A stretch of 64,000 nucleotides of DNA from Rodentibacter genomosp. 1 (lineage in GTDB: Bacteria; Pseudomonadota; Gammaproteobacteria; Enterobacterales; Pasteurellaceae): assembly GCF_001999285.1 (NCBI RefSeq), contig NZ_MLHN01000026.1, forward strand, positions 1 to 64,000, in the 5' to 3' direction. The translations under genes and the position numbers were made by a program. The first letter of the stretch is position 1, and each line of letters begins with the position of its first letter. The notes under the pieces were generated by a model. The model had not been told where the DNA came from. It saw nothing but the letters and a program-made list of their open reading frames with translations, and made no database searches. Below, in pieces: positions 20,838 through 30,288 of this stretch.

Positions 20838-21464
20838 ATGAAACTTGTTGAAGTTAAACATCCGTTAGTTAAACATAAATTAGGTGTCATGCGAGAAGCG
20901 GAAATTGATACAAAAAAATTCCGTGAACTGGCAACTGAAATCGGCAGTTTATTAACCTATGAAGCAACTGCAGATTTGGAAACAGAAAAAGTCATTATTG
21001 ACGGTTGGAACGGCCCCGTTGAAATTGATCGTATTAAAGGAAAAAAAGTGACCGTCGTGCCAATTTTACGTGCGGGGCTTGGAATGATGGACGGCGTATT
21101 GGAGCATATTCCAAGTGCACGTATCAGCGTGGTGGGAATTTATCGTAATGAAGAAACCCTTGAACCCGTACCTTATTTCCAAAAATTAGCGAGCGATTTG
21201 GAAGAACGTCTTGCCATTGTGGTCGATCCGATGTTGGCAACCGGCGGTTCAATGATTGCCACCCTTGATTTATTAAAAGCGAAAGGTTGTAAACAAATTA
21301 AAGTATTAGTGCTTGTAGCGGCGCCTGAAGGCATTAAAGCATTAGAAGCCGCACACCCGGATATTGAGCTCTACTGTGCTTCTGTTGATGATCACTTAAA
21401 TGAACACGGCTACATCATTCCGGGTTTGGGTGATGCGGGTGATAAAATTTTTGGAACGAAATAA
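20838..21464 (+). CDS. upp: Uracil phosphoribosyltransferase
   Basis: Pyrimidine salvage enzyme that makes UMP from uracil and PRPP. The PRPP loop is [12 protein letters not shown] and the uracil-binding end is [11 protein letters not shown]. The 208-residue length is standard. AAGGGG precedes the ATG. It is followed by a terminator and then by uraA, the uracil permease, in the same order as in E. coli (upp-uraA). Confidence 0.98.
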   Translation: MKLVEVKHPLVKHKLGVMREAEIDTKKFRELATEIGSLLTYEATADLETEKVIIDGWNGPVEIDRIKGKKVTVVPILRAGLGMMDGVLEHIPSARISVVGIYRNEETLEPVPYFQKLASDLEERLAIVVDPMLATGGSMIATLDLLKAKGCKQIKVLVLVAAPEGIKALEAAHPDIELYCASVDDHLNEHGYIIPGLGDAGDKIFGTK

Positions 21465-21484
21465 TCCCCTGTTCTAAAACACTG

Positions 21485-21509
21485 AGACGGCTTTCAAGCC
21501 GTCTTTTTT
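21485..21509 (+). terminator. upp terminator
   Basis: AGACGGCTT / AAGCCGTCT arms with a very short loop are followed by TTTTT, about 20 bases after the upp stop. Some read-through into uraA is expected because no strong promoter is seen between them. Confidence 0.88.
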
Positions 21510-21576
21510 CGGGCGGAAAACAGTTTAAAAGCTAACCGCACTTTCAAGTTAATTCAAACAGAGAGTTGAAACTAAA

Positions 21577-22833
21577 ATGACGAATCCAAATCAAACCACT
21601 TCTACTCAAACGGAAGAAGTACAGAGTATTGCAAAACAGTCCTTTGTCGGCTTACAAATGCTCTTTGTCGCCTTTGGCGCACTTGTGCTTGTGCCGCTTA
21701 TCACAGGCTTAGATTCTAACACTGCCCTACTTACCGCCGGCATAGGTACGCTATTATTCCAGCTTTGCACCGGCAAACAAGTGCCCATTTTCCTTGCTTC
21801 CTCTTTTGCTTTTATCGCCCCCATTCAATATGGTGTACAAACTTGGGGTATTCCAACCACCATGGGCGGACTGGCCTGTGCCGGATTGGTCTATTTTGCC
21901 CTTTCTGCACTGGTAAAAATTCGAGGCAGCCAAGCCTTAGAACGTATTTTCCCACCGGTTGTGGTTGGTCCTGTCATCATCATTATCGGAATGGGGCTCG
22001 CTCCCGTTGCCGTCAATATGGCATTAGGCAAAGACAGTGCCTATGCTTATAACGATGCCGTACTCGTTTCGATGATCACCTTAATTGTAACCCTTTCCGT
22101 TGCGGTTTTTGCTAAAGGATTAATGAAGTTAATCCCCATTATGTTTGGTATCACGGCAGGCTATATTCTTTGCCTTTTCCTCGGTTTAATTAATTTTCAA
22201 CCGGTAATTGATGCCCCTTGGTTTGAACTACCAAAGCTCACTAAACCGGAATTTAATCTTGAAGCCATTCTCTATATGTTACCGATTGCTATTGCGCCTG
22301 CGGTGGAACACGTAGGCGGTATTATGGCGATTAGCTCGGTGACTGGAAAAGATTTCCTCAAAAAACCGGGATTACACCGTACCTTACTAGGTGATGGTGT
22401 CGCCACGGCAGCCGCTTCATTAGTCGGTGGCCCACCTAATACTACTTATGCAGAAGTCACCGGTGCGGTTATGCTCACCCGTAACTTTAACCCGAATATT
22501 ATGACTTGGGCGGCGGTATGGGCGATCGCTATTTCGTTCTGCGGTAAAGTGGGCGCATTCCTTTCCACCATTCCAACCATCGTTATGGGCGGTATTATGA
22601 TGCTAGTGTTCGGCTCAATCGCCGTAGTGGGAATGAGCACCTTAATTAAAGGTAAAGTGGATGTCACCGAACCACGCAACCTTTGCATTATTTCCGTGGT
22701 GATGACCTTTGGTATCGGCAATATGTTTGTGAATGTCGGTGATGCCGTTTCATTAAAAGGAATCAGCTTATGTGCCATCGTGGCAATTATCCTGAACCTC
22801 GTTTTGCCAAAAGCAAAAAATGAAGTAGAATAA
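21577..22833 (+). CDS. uraA: Uracil permease
   Basis: Proton-coupled uracil importer of the NCS2 (nucleobase/ascorbate) family in the inner membrane. It is a highly hydrophobic 418-residue protein with about 14 membrane segments. The family motif PAVEHVGGIMAISSVTGKDF in the middle holds the substrate-binding glutamate, and GGPPNTTYAEVTG follows. It works with Upp, which traps the imported uracil as UMP. One uptake signal precedes it. Confidence 0.95.
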   Translation: MTNPNQTTSTQTEEVQSIAKQSFVGLQMLFVAFGALVLVPLITGLDSNTALLTAGIGTLLFQLCTGKQVPIFLASSFAFIAPIQYGVQTWGIPTTMGGLACAGLVYFALSALVKIRGSQALERIFPPVVVGPVIIIIGMGLAPVAVNMALGKDSAYAYNDAVLVSMITLIVTLSVAVFAKGLMKLIPIMFGITAGYILCLFLGLINFQPVIDAPWFELPKLTKPEFNLEAILYMLPIAIAPAVEHVGGIMAISSVTGKDFLKKPGLHRTLLGDGVATAAASLVGGPPNTTYAEVTGAVMLTRNFNPNIMTWAAVWAIAISFCGKVGAFLSTIPTIVMGGIMMLVFGSIAVVGMSTLIKGKVDVTEPRNLCIISVVMTFGIGNMFVNVGDAVSLKGISLCAIVAIILNLVLPKAKNEVE

Positions 22834-22896
22834 TCGAAAAATTAAGGGCTGAAACATCGCCCTTTCTTTCCCTCTAATCAATAGCGTTATATCATT

Positions 22897-23592
22897 TTGA
22901 ATCAACAGTTGCCTTTGCCTATTCATCAAATTGATGATGAGACACTTGAGAACTTTTATGGTGACAACAATTTGTTGTTGCTTGATTCTTTGCACAAAAA
23001 TTCACAGCAGATTCAACAACAATTTTTCTATATTTGGGGAACCGCGGGTTGTGGCAAAAGCCATTTACTTCGCGCGCTCAGCAATCAATATTTAAACGAA
23101 CAACGTGCTGCAATTTATGTGCCGTTAAACAAATCCCGCTATTTCTCTCCTGCGGTATTGGAGAATTTAGAACAACAAGAATTAGTATGCTTAGACGACC
23201 TCCAAAGTGTCATAGGTGATCCTGAATGGGAAGTGGCCATTTTCGATTTATTCAATCGTATTAAAGCGGAAAGCAAAACCTTACTATTAATCAGTGCGGC
23301 AGTCTCCCCCTCCGCCCTTAATGTTCAACTCCCCGATTTAGCCTCCCGCCTAAAATGGGGTGAGATTTATCAGCTTTCCCCCCTCACGGACGAACAAAAA
23401 CTCGAGGTGCTACAAAAAAATGCCCGCCAACGTGGCATTGAACTCCCGGCTGAAACAGCACAATTCTTATTAAAACGCTTGAACAGAGACACCCACACCC
23501 TATTACAAACGCTAGAAAAACTCGACAGAGCTTCATTACAGGCTCAGCGTAATCTTACTATTCCTTTTGTGAAAGAAACGCTAGGTTTGTAA
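22897..23592 (+). CDS. hda: DnaA regulatory inactivator Hda
   Basis: AAA+ protein that binds the DNA-loaded beta clamp and stimulates hydrolysis of DnaA-ATP, preventing re-initiation. The N-terminal clamp-binding peptide QLPLPI is present, then Walker A GTAGCGKS and Walker B CLDDLQS. The 231-residue frame starts at a TTG at 22897 with no visible ribosome binding site, and an in-frame stop lies five codons upstream. E. coli hda is also known for a weak non-AUG start that keeps the protein scarce. It follows uraA by 63 bases, as in E. coli. Confidence 0.92.
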   Translation: MNQQLPLPIHQIDDETLENFYGDNNLLLLDSLHKNSQQIQQQFFYIWGTAGCGKSHLLRALSNQYLNEQRAAIYVPLNKSRYFSPAVLENLEQQELVCLDDLQSVIGDPEWEVAIFDLFNRIKAESKTLLLISAAVSPSALNVQLPDLASRLKWGEIYQLSPLTDEQKLEVLQKNARQRGIELPAETAQFLLKRLNRDTHTLLQTLEKLDRASLQAQRNLTIPFVKETLGL

Positions 23593-23710
23593 AATTCAAC
23601 ACTTATTGCTATCAAAGATTCCGACACACGCACTTCAGGTTGGCTTAATTCCTCTATCTCAACATAATTTTTAAACGCTCTCTCAAAGTGCGGTCAATTT
23701 CCCACAAAGT

Positions 23711-24178
23711 TTAAAGGGATTGGAGATAATCCAATACGACTTGATGATGTTCCCCTGTTTTAAATTTATCAAATACCTGTTGAATTTTTCCTTGTTCATC
23801 AATGAGAAATGTGATCCGGTGAATACCATCATAGGTTTTACCCATAAATTTCTTTTCCCCCCATACCCCAAATTGTTCAGCCACTTGATGATCTTGGTCA
23901 GCAAGCAAAAGAAAATTCAAACCTTTTTTATCCGCAAATTGGGCTAATTTTTTCGGTGAATCCGGGCTGATACCTAGAATAACCACACCTAATTTTTCGA
24001 GTTCATCTTTTGCATCACGTAATCCACAGGCTTGTGTTGTACAACCCGGTGTGAGAGCTTTCGGGTAAAAATAAACCAATACTTTTTTGCCTTTAAAATC
24101 TTCAAGTGAAATCAGGTTATCGGCTTGATCTTTTAGAGTGAATAAAGGTGCGACATCCCCCACTTTTAATGTTTTCAT
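23711..24178 (-). CDS. bcp: Thiol peroxidase, BCP-type peroxiredoxin
   Basis: Thioredoxin-dependent peroxidase reducing hydrogen and organic peroxides in the cytoplasm. The active-site segment FYPKALTPGCTTQACGLRD holds the peroxidatic Cys46 and the resolving Cys51 typical of E. coli Bcp. Length is 155. It is divergent from dapA with a 101-base gap that must contain both promoters. Confidence 0.95.
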   Translation of the reverse strand: MKTLKVGDVAPLFTLKDQADNLISLEDFKGKKVLVYFYPKALTPGCTTQACGLRDAKDELEKLGVVILGISPDSPKKLAQFADKKGLNFLLLADQDHQVAEQFGVWGEKKFMGKTYDGIHRITFLIDEQGKIQQVFDKFKTGEHHQVVLDYLQSL

Positions 24179-24279
24179 AGAAAATTCCTCAAAATAAAAA
24201 AATGATTTGCAAATTGCTTCTATTTTAGCGATCCTAACGAATATTTTTCAAATAATTAATCATCGACGACGGAGGTTTT

Positions 24280-25176
24280 ATGTCCACACCAAATGCCTTG
24301 TTTTTTGGCAGTATTGTTGCGTTAGTCACCCCAATGGATAGCCACGGTGGAATTGATTTTGAAACGCTGGAAAAATTAGTGGAATTTCATATCAAGGCGG
24401 GGACGGATGCGATCGTTTCAGTCGGTACAACCGGCGAATCTGCGACACTCAGTATTGAAGAAAATGTGAAAGTGATCGAGAAGACCGTGGAACTGGCAAA
24501 CGGTCGTATTCCTGTTATTGCCGGAACAGGTGCTAACGCCACCAGTGAAGCCATTGTGATGACGAAATTATTACGTGATAGTGGCGTAGCCGGCTGTCTT
24601 TCTGTCGTACCTTATTACAACAAACCGACTCAAGAGGGGATGTATCAGCATTTTAAAGCAATTGCAGAATGTACGGATTTACCTCAAATTCTTTACAATG
24701 TACCGGGACGTACAGGTACCGATATGAAACCGGAAACCGTTGCACGTCTAGCTCAAATTGAAAATATCGTGGGTATCAAAGAGGCGACGGGTGAAGTCAA
24801 TCGAGTCACAGAAATCAAAAAATTAGCCGGAAAAGATTTCATTGTATTAAGTGGCGATGATGCCACCGGCTTAGAGGCGATGAAATTAGGTGCCGAGGGC
24901 GTCATTTCCGTCACTAATAACCTCGCGGCAAAAGAGATGGCGGAAATGTGCCGTTTAGCTCGTGAAGGGGAATTTTCTAAAGCAGATGAAATTAATCAGC
25001 GCTTAATGGCATTACACCGTGATTTATTTGTGGAATCAAATCCCATTCCGGTGAAATGGGGGGCTTATCGTTTAGGTTTGATCAAAACACCATACCTTCG
25101 TTTGCCGCTCACAACTCTCAGCGAAGAAGCCCAACCCAAAGTGGAAGCCGCACTAAAAAACGCAGGCTTAATTTAA
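24280..25176 (+). CDS. dapA: 4-hydroxy-tetrahydrodipicolinate synthase
   Basis: Condenses pyruvate with aspartate semialdehyde, the first step committed to diaminopimelate and lysine. The TIM-barrel lyase signatures are [25 protein letters not shown] and IVGIKEATG, which holds the Schiff-base lysine. Length is 298. GGAGG precedes the ATG. The same fold serves as NanA elsewhere in this window, but the GTTGES and YNVPGRT motifs mark this copy as DapA. bamC follows, as in E. coli. Confidence 0.97.
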   Translation: MSTPNALFFGSIVALVTPMDSHGGIDFETLEKLVEFHIKAGTDAIVSVGTTGESATLSIEENVKVIEKTVELANGRIPVIAGTGANATSEAIVMTKLLRDSGVAGCLSVVPYYNKPTQEGMYQHFKAIAECTDLPQILYNVPGRTGTDMKPETVARLAQIENIVGIKEATGEVNRVTEIKKLAGKDFIVLSGDDATGLEAMKLGAEGVISVTNNLAAKEMAEMCRLAREGEFSKADEINQRLMALHRDLFVESNPIPVKWGAYRLGLIKTPYLRLPLTTLSEEAQPKVEAALKNAGLI

Positions 25177-25191
25177 GCGACTACGAGACAA

Positions 25192-25219
25192 TGGGGTTGA
25201 TTTTTCAACCCCAAACTTT
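25192..25219 (+). terminator. dapA terminator
   Basis: TGGGGTTGA / TCAACCCCA arms with a TTTT loop are followed by AACTTTTT. It is probably a partial terminator between dapA and bamC. Confidence 0.75.
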
Positions 25220-25290
25220 TTGAAAGATTAGCTGTCAGACATCGTTGTCAAAGTGCGGTTAATTTTTTATTGATTTTTAAGGAGTGACCA

Positions 25291-26295
25291 ATGAAAAAAA
25301 TTCTTCTAGGGTTAGCAACCGTGAGCCTATTATCTGCCTGTACGGCTGATCCTGAAACCTTGCAAAGTGCAAATGACGCCTATCAAAAATCAAAGGTATC
25401 AGTCCCGAGTTTTTCCCCTTTGTCAAACGGTGGGGTGAATCTACCAAAACCCGATTCAACTTATGAATTGCCTCGCATCAATATTAAAAATGGGGCAAGT
25501 GTTGACATTCGCCCCCCATCAACCCCTTTGGCTATTATCAAAAACTCCCTCACTCAATTTGATGGCGAGCGTGCGTTGATTGTTTATTCTCATGAACAAG
25601 CCTCACTTTATAATCTCCAACAAATTCAACGGCTGTTAAAAGAAGAAAATATTGACTCGACCATCAACGGTGCAATTTTAACGACCAATTGGCACAACAC
25701 CGGGCGTGCTGATGACAAGGCTAACACTGAAATCCAATATCAAATCGAGCAGGTTTCAGCACATGATGCAAGTGCCTTAACGGTTTCAGTGAAACAAATG
25801 CGTCGCGATGGCATTCTCTTTACCCCGAGTATAGCGGAAAAACAACGCTATACATCAACCCGTTTAAACCATTTTGTATCCGAATTAACAAATGCCTATA
25901 ACGAGCAACAGCAAGCTCTCAATCATACCCCTGTGGGTGCGTTCCAATCAGGATTAATAACCGATACAAATGGGAGAATAGCCTTAGGTATGGAAGCAAC
26001 CTTTGCCCAAGCTTGGGAAAAATTAGGCTCAACACTCCCCAAATTAGGATTTACCGTCAAATCGGAAACCGCAGGGCGTGGACAACGTGAATTAAAATAC
26101 TCACCTCTAGATAAAGATGATTGGCTACGTTTAGGCATCAATAAACCGGCGCTTGAAAAGGGTACTTACTTGATGCAAATTTCTGCTGTCGGCAAACAAA
26201 GCGCCCTTGTCATTACTGATGAAGAAAATAAAGCATTAAGTGGTGAATCTGCTCAAAGGGTTTATCAAGCGCTAAGGCTTTTGCTTGCAAAATAA
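25291..26295 (+). CDS. bamC: Outer membrane assembly lipoprotein BamC
   Basis: Accessory lipoprotein of the BAM complex that inserts beta-barrel proteins into the outer membrane. The signal peptide ends in the lipobox LLSAC with lipidated Cys17. The N-terminal unstructured segment contains LPRINIKNGASVDIRPP; two helix-grip domains follow. Length is 334. TAAGGAG precedes the ATG. Its internal segment GAFQSGLITDT and its tail SGESAQ recur as a relic at 27243-27303, after the next gene. Confidence 0.93.
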   Translation: MKKILLGLATVSLLSACTADPETLQSANDAYQKSKVSVPSFSPLSNGGVNLPKPDSTYELPRINIKNGASVDIRPPSTPLAIIKNSLTQFDGERALIVYSHEQASLYNLQQIQRLLKEENIDSTINGAILTTNWHNTGRADDKANTEIQYQIEQVSAHDASALTVSVKQMRRDGILFTPSIAEKQRYTSTRLNHFVSELTNAYNEQQQALNHTPVGAFQSGLITDTNGRIALGMEATFAQAWEKLGSTLPKLGFTVKSETAGRGQRELKYSPLDKDDWLRLGINKPALEKGTYLMQISAVGKQSALVITDEENKALSGESAQRVYQALRLLLAK

Positions 26296-26377
26296 ATAAA
26301 ACCTTGACGAAAATTAACCGCACTTTTAGCCATGTATTAGCGTTATTAATTACCACCAATTAATAAAGATTATTATC

Positions 26378-27214
26378 ATGAAAATCCATTGCTTAACAAC
26401 GGGCTGGGTGCAAATTAAAGCTCACCATCAGTTAGCTCGTTTTTTTGCCCGCCCTCTCAGAGTGTTAGATGTTTTAACGGATAGCCAATGGAGCCCTCAT
26501 TTACCTATTGGTTGCTGGCTAATTGAACACCCTAGCGAAGGACTGATTATGGTTGATACCGGTGAAAGTAGCAAAGCCAATGACAAAGGTTACCAGCCTT
26601 GGTGGCATCCGTTTATGCAATTTTGTGAGAGACGTGGTGTCAAACCAAACGAGGAAGTCGGCGTATTGCTAAGATCAAAAGGTTTCGATCCTTTACAGGT
26701 GAAAACTGTCGTGATGACCCATATGCACGGCGATCACGCAGGGGGACTACCCAATTTTCCGAATGCTCGTGTAATAATGAGCGAAACGGAAAAGGCTGCG
26801 ATCAATGCACCAAATGCTAAGTTCAATGGTTATTTAACCCATGTTTATCCGAATTGGCTCACGCCTGATGGTATTCGCTTTGATGATGGGGTCTTCGAAA
26901 GTTTCGAACATCACCATAAATTAACGGCGGATGGCAAAATTTGTTTAGTCCCGACCCCGGGTCATACCATGGGACATTTATCCGTGATTGTAGATATGGG
27001 CGATCATTATGTCTTTATTGGCGGTGATGCTTCTTATGATGAAACCTATTTACTACGAGGTGAAATTGACGGTGTGTGCATGAACAGTAAATTACATCAA
27101 GAAAGCACAATGCGTATTCGCAAATTGTGTCGTGCTAAACCGACAATCGTACAACTTGCTCATGATAAAAACAGTGAAAAACGTTTACTGGAAAAACACT
27201 TTACTCAAGTATAA
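26378..27214 (+). CDS. Metallo-beta-lactamase-fold hydrolase, lactonase-like
   Basis: A 278-residue MBL-fold protein. The metal motif is THMHGDHAGG (HxHxDH), with a further His in PTPGHTMGHL and an Asp in GGDASYDETY, so all ligands for a two-zinc site appear present. The N-terminal layout (CWLIEHPSEGLIMVDTGES) and length are those of the AiiA-type N-acyl-homoserine lactonase family. A quorum-quenching or other lactonase role is possible, but the substrate cannot be read from sequence. It sits between bamC and a partial bamC repeat, which suggests that it was inserted here. No signal peptide is seen. Confidence 0.75.
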   Translation: MKIHCLTTGWVQIKAHHQLARFFARPLRVLDVLTDSQWSPHLPIGCWLIEHPSEGLIMVDTGESSKANDKGYQPWWHPFMQFCERRGVKPNEEVGVLLRSKGFDPLQVKTVVMTHMHGDHAGGLPNFPNARVIMSETEKAAINAPNAKFNGYLTHVYPNWLTPDGIRFDDGVFESFEHHHKLTADGKICLVPTPGHTMGHLSVIVDMGDHYVFIGGDASYDETYLLRGEIDGVCMNSKLHQESTMRIRKLCRAKPTIVQLAHDKNSEKRLLEKHFTQV

Positions 27215-27242
27215 ATAAACTATTGCAAATCTTTCCATCTCC

Positions 27243-27303
27243 GTGAACACATTCCAATCAGGCTTAATTACCGATGCAGTGGTGAATCTGTTTTTTGGGT
27301 GAG
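27243..27303 (+). pseudogene. Relic of bamC (internal segment fused to 3' segment)
   Basis: The stretch reads, in one frame, TFQSGLITDA followed by VVNL and a stop at about 27301. Bases 27252-27278 match the bamC segment at 25942-25968 at about 24 of 27 positions. The next 13 bases (AGTGGTGAATCTG, 27278-27290) are identical to bamC 26239-26251. It is therefore an internally deleted, diverged second copy of bamC lying on the far side of the lactonase-like gene. Confidence 0.65.
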
Positions 27304-27306
27304 CTT

Positions 27307-27387
27307 GTCGGGATACACTGCATGTGATCGTTATAAAATCAAATTATTTCAATATATTATCATTGAACACACGCAGTATGTCCCGAC
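27307..27387. repeat. Intergenic element with 20-bp inverted ends
   Basis: The left end GTCGGGATACACTGCATGTG and the right end CACACGCAGTATGTCCCGAC are inverted copies matching at 17 of 20 positions. They enclose 41 A+T-rich bases. A 22-base piece of the interior (27334-27355) recurs at 44026-44047. The end sequence resembles the palindrome at 32176-32194. It looks like a small non-coding mobile or REP-like element. Confidence 0.6.
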
Positions 27388-27398
27388 ATGTCATTGAG

Positions 27399-27420
27399 AT
27401 CTATTTTTGTGCATTTGCTA
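27399..27420. repeat. 22-base repeat shared with 32258-32279
   Basis: The two 22-base stretches are identical, and each lies a short distance from a copy of the palindromic repeat. It is probably an outer module of the same element. Confidence 0.6.
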
Positions 27421-27438
27421 CATAATACCGAGCAAAAC

Positions 27439-27469
27439 AAAAAGTGCGGTTAATTCAACCGCACTTTTT
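27439..27469. terminator. der terminator made of paired uptake signals
   Basis: AAAAAGTGCGGTT and AACCGCACTTTTT form a perfect 13-bp stem with a 5-base loop just after the der stop (minus strand). T runs follow on both strands. Confidence 0.85.
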
Positions 27470-27474
27470 CCACA

Positions 27475-28989
27475 TCATCTTTTCGCTTTCTTAATAAATT
27501 TCATCAAGCGTTTTCTTTTGCGTAATTGATTTGGCGTGAGTTTATTTTTACGTCCGGCAAAGGGGTTAGCCCCTTCTTGGAAAAGAAGACGAATCGGCGA
27601 GCCGATAATTTTTAAACTCTTACGGTAATAATTGGATAAATAGCGCTTATAGGAATCAGGCAATTTTTCCATTTGGTTACCGTGAACCACAATAATTGGT
27701 GGATTATAACCACCTGGGTGGGCATATTTTAATTTAATACGGCGACCGCCTACCATTGGGGGTTGATGTTCGTCAGTTGCCATTTGCAAAATGCGGGTAA
27801 GCATAGACGTGGTCATTTTTTGTGTGGCACAAGCGTAGGCTTCTTTGATGGAATCAAACAAGTTACCCACACCGCTACCATGTAAAGCAGAAATAAAATG
27901 CACTCGGGCAAAATCAATAAAATCCAAACGGCGGTCAAGTTCCGATTTCACACGATCTTTAATTTCTTGATCAAGTCCATCCCATTTATTTACCACAATG
28001 ACAAGGGAACGACCGGCATTCAAAATAAAACCAAGCAAAGATAAATCTTGGTCTGAAATATTTTCACGTGCATCAATGGTCAGTAAAACCACATTGGCAT
28101 CTTGAATCGCTTGCAAGGTTTTGATCACAGAAAATTTTTCCACCGCAAGATGGACTTTTCCCCGTTTACGTACCCCTGCCGTATCAATCAACGTATATTG
28201 TTGACCATCGCGCTCCATCGGAATATAAATACTATCGCGCGTGGTACCCGGCATATCGTAAACCACAACCCGATCTTCACCTAAAATACGGTTGGTTAAA
28301 GTGGATTTTCCGACATTTGGACGACCAACAATAGCAATTTTGATATTTTTATCCTGCTCATATTCGTTTTCTTCTTCCAAAGCCTCATCAAGTAGAGAGG
28401 TATCTTCTTCCGAGTCAAAATCAAACTCTTGCTCCCACTCATCTTGTTCTTCATCAGAAGTGTGGTCAGTTTTCTCATTGTTTTGCATTTGCTCTGCGAA
28501 TGGTGCAAGCACTTGTTCCATCAACTGGGTTACGCCACGTCCTTGAGAAGCCGCAATTTGTTCAATCTCGCCTAAACCTAATTGATAAAATTCCGCACAA
28601 TGAGAATCAGCGTCAATACCATCGGTTTTATTTGCCACCAACACCGTGACTTTATTCTGACGTTGACGTAAATAATTTGCGATACCAATATCTGCTGCCG
28701 TTAAACCGGCACGGGCATCAACAAGAAAAAGAACAATATCCGCTTCTTCAATGGCAAGCAGCGACTGCTCCGCCATTTTTTCTTCAACGCCCTCCTCTGT
28801 GCCATCAATCCCACCGGTATCGATCACAATAAATTCATAGCCGGAGATATGTGCATGACCATATTTACGATCACGGGTTAAACCGGGAAAATCTGCCACC
28901 AAAGCATCACGTGTACGAGTCAGACGATTAAATAGGGTGGATTTCCCCACATTTGGACGCCCCACAAGGGCTACAACAGGAGTTGTCAT
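27475..28989 (-). CDS. der: Ribosome biogenesis GTPase Der
   Basis: Essential GTPase with two tandem G domains that acts in maturation of the 50S subunit. The G1 motifs GRPNVGKST occur near residue 9 and near residue 215; each domain has its NKxD (NKTDGID, NKWDGLD). A long acidic linker ([19 protein letters not shown]) joins them, and a KH-like C-terminal domain ends in a basic tail. The ATG at 28989 has AAAGAG upstream and gives 504 residues; the extension to 29136 runs through the tRNA terminator and is rejected. Confidence 0.97.
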   Translation of the reverse strand: MTTPVVALVGRPNVGKSTLFNRLTRTRDALVADFPGLTRDRKYGHAHISGYEFIVIDTGGIDGTEEGVEEKMAEQSLLAIEEADIVLFLVDARAGLTAADIGIANYLRQRQNKVTVLVANKTDGIDADSHCAEFYQLGLGEIEQIAASQGRGVTQLMEQVLAPFAEQMQNNEKTDHTSDEEQDEWEQEFDFDSEEDTSLLDEALEEENEYEQDKNIKIAIVGRPNVGKSTLTNRILGEDRVVVYDMPGTTRDSIYIPMERDGQQYTLIDTAGVRKRGKVHLAVEKFSVIKTLQAIQDANVVLLTIDARENISDQDLSLLGFILNAGRSLVIVVNKWDGLDQEIKDRVKSELDRRLDFIDFARVHFISALHGSGVGNLFDSIKEAYACATQKMTTSMLTRILQMATDEHQPPMVGGRRIKLKYAHPGGYNPPIIVVHGNQMEKLPDSYKRYLSNYYRKSLKIIGSPIRLLFQEGANPFAGRKNKLTPNQLRKRKRLMKFIKKAKR

Positions 28990-29124
28990 AAAAATCTCTT
29001 TTCTTATCAAAAAATGAGGCACATTATAGCGGAAGTTAAGGCATTGGTAAAAAACGATTTGAAAATAAGCAAATAAAAAGCCATAAACACAATTGCACTT
29101 GGCGAAAGAAGCAAATTCCAGACA

Positions 29125-29148
29125 TAAAAAATGCACCTCTAAGGTGCA
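29125..29148 (-). terminator. tRNA-Asp operon terminator
   Basis: TGCACCT / AGGTGCA arms with a 3-base loop are followed on the minus strand by TTTTTT. It stands 22 bases after the second tRNA-Asp. Confidence 0.85.
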
Positions 29149-29169
29149 CGTTTTATTTTGAAAATAATT

Positions 29170-29246
29170 GGCGGAATGGACGGGACTCGAACCCGCGACC
29201 CCCTGCGTGACAGGCAGGTATTCTAACCAGCTGAACTACCACTCCG
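29170..29246 (-). tRNA. tRNA-Asp (GTC), second copy
   Basis: A 77-base tRNA including an encoded CCA. The acceptor stem GGAGTGG pairs with CCATTCC, the anticodon loop CTGTCAC carries GTC, and the T loop is GGTTCGAGTCC. It is identical to the copy 61 bases upstream, and closely matches E. coli tRNA-Asp. Confidence 0.97.
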
Positions 29247-29307
29247 CTATTTTATTTTGCATTGATCTATCTTTAAAAACACATCAATAAGGAGTAAATT
29301 AAAAAAT

Positions 29308-29384
29308 TGGCGGAATGGACGGGACTCGAACCCGCGACCCCCTGCGTGACAGGCAGGTATTCTAACCAGCTGAACTACCACTCC
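29308..29384 (-). tRNA. tRNA-Asp (GTC), first copy
   Basis: Same 77-base sequence as the gene at 29170-29246, with anticodon GTC and encoded CCA. It is promoter-proximal in a two-gene minus-strand unit. Confidence 0.97.
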
Positions 29385-29398
29385 GCTAAGTGGTGCGT

Positions 29399-29427
29399 AT
29401 CATAATGATCCTCGGTTATCTCGTCAA
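29399..29427 (-). promoter_or_regulatory. tRNA-Asp promoter
   Basis: On the minus strand TTGACG (29427-29422), 17 bases and TATGAT (29404-29399) precede the discriminator ACGCACC. Strong elements with a G+C-containing discriminator fit a stable-RNA promoter. Confidence 0.8.
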
Positions 29428-29460
29428 TCTTTTTTTTTCATTTCACGTTCAGATGTTTAT

Positions 29461-30228
29461 TTAATGCACTGATTCATCGCCAATACGCAAATCCCACAAG
29501 CATTTTCCGTCACTCTTTTTATTGATCACTTTCAATAATTCCAAATGGGCTTGTAATTCTTCTTCATTCGGCTGTAAACGTTTTAAATTATTGGAAAAAG
29601 CCACCGCACTTTCCATTGATTCAGCCACATTCCTTTCTATCGTCACCACCATCGTATTCTCTTCTTCCCCTTCATCAAATAAGCTGGTTTGCCCGCCGGT
29701 CATGGAAAGATAAACATCCGCTAAAATTTCCGCATCCAGTAATGCGCCATGCAAGGTTCGTTTACTATTATCAATGCCTAATCGGTCGCACAATGCATCT
29801 AAACTGTTACGTTTTCCCGGATACATTTGACGGGCCATTTGCAAGGTATCGGTTACCACACAAATATCCGTTGTTTTCACCCCTAATCCGAGTTTACTAA
29901 ATTCATAATCCATAAAGCCCACATCAAAGGGGGCATTATGAATTAAAAGCTCAGCGCCTTTAATGTAATCTAAAAATTCCTGTGCAATCGCCTTAAATTC
30001 CGGTTTATCGGCAAGCATTTCATCGGTAATACCGTGAACTTTTATCGCCTCCGGATCCACCGTACGGTTCGGGTTAATATAAATATGGAAATTATTTCCC
30101 GTATAACGGCGATTCACCAATTCCACCGCACCAATTTCAATAATACCATGGCCTTCATAATGAGCACCAAGCTGGTTCATCCCCGTGGTTTCAGTATCCA
30201 GTACAATTTGGCGATTTGGATTAATCAT
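29461..30228 (-). CDS. dnaQ: DNA polymerase III epsilon subunit (proofreading exonuclease)
   Basis: 3'-5' exonuclease that proofreads for the replicative polymerase. The Exo motifs are VLDTETTG (I), [11 protein letters not shown] (II) and [10 protein letters not shown] (III). The linker after the nuclease domain holds QTSLFD, a near-consensus beta-clamp binding motif. The C-terminal segment should bind the alpha subunit. Length is 255; AGG stands nine bases before the ATG. It is divergent from rnhA with a 60-base gap, the conserved arrangement in gamma-proteobacteria. Confidence 0.97.
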   Translation of the reverse strand: MINPNRQIVLDTETTGMNQLGAHYEGHGIIEIGAVELVNRRYTGNNFHIYINPNRTVDPEAIKVHGITDEMLADKPEFKAIAQEFLDYIKGAELLIHNAPFDVGFMDYEFSKLGLGVKTTDICVVTDTLQMARQMYPGKRNSLDALCDRLGIDNSKRTLHGALLDAEILADVYLSMTGGQTSLFDEGEEENTMVVTIERNVAESMESAVAFSNNLKRLQPNEEELQAHLELLKVINKKSDGKCLWDLRIGDESVH

Positions 30229-30288
30229 TTGTTCAACCTATTCCTTTCCATTAAAATGCTCGCCATTTTACACAACAACGATTTTGTT

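Noticed and set aside
24179-24279. Lysine riboswitch before dapA
   Set aside because: The gap is only 101 bases and shows none of the conserved lysine riboswitch core.
28990-29136. N-terminal extension of der
   Set aside because: It covers the tRNA-Asp terminator and encodes residues not found in Der proteins; the ATG at 28989 has a ribosome binding site.
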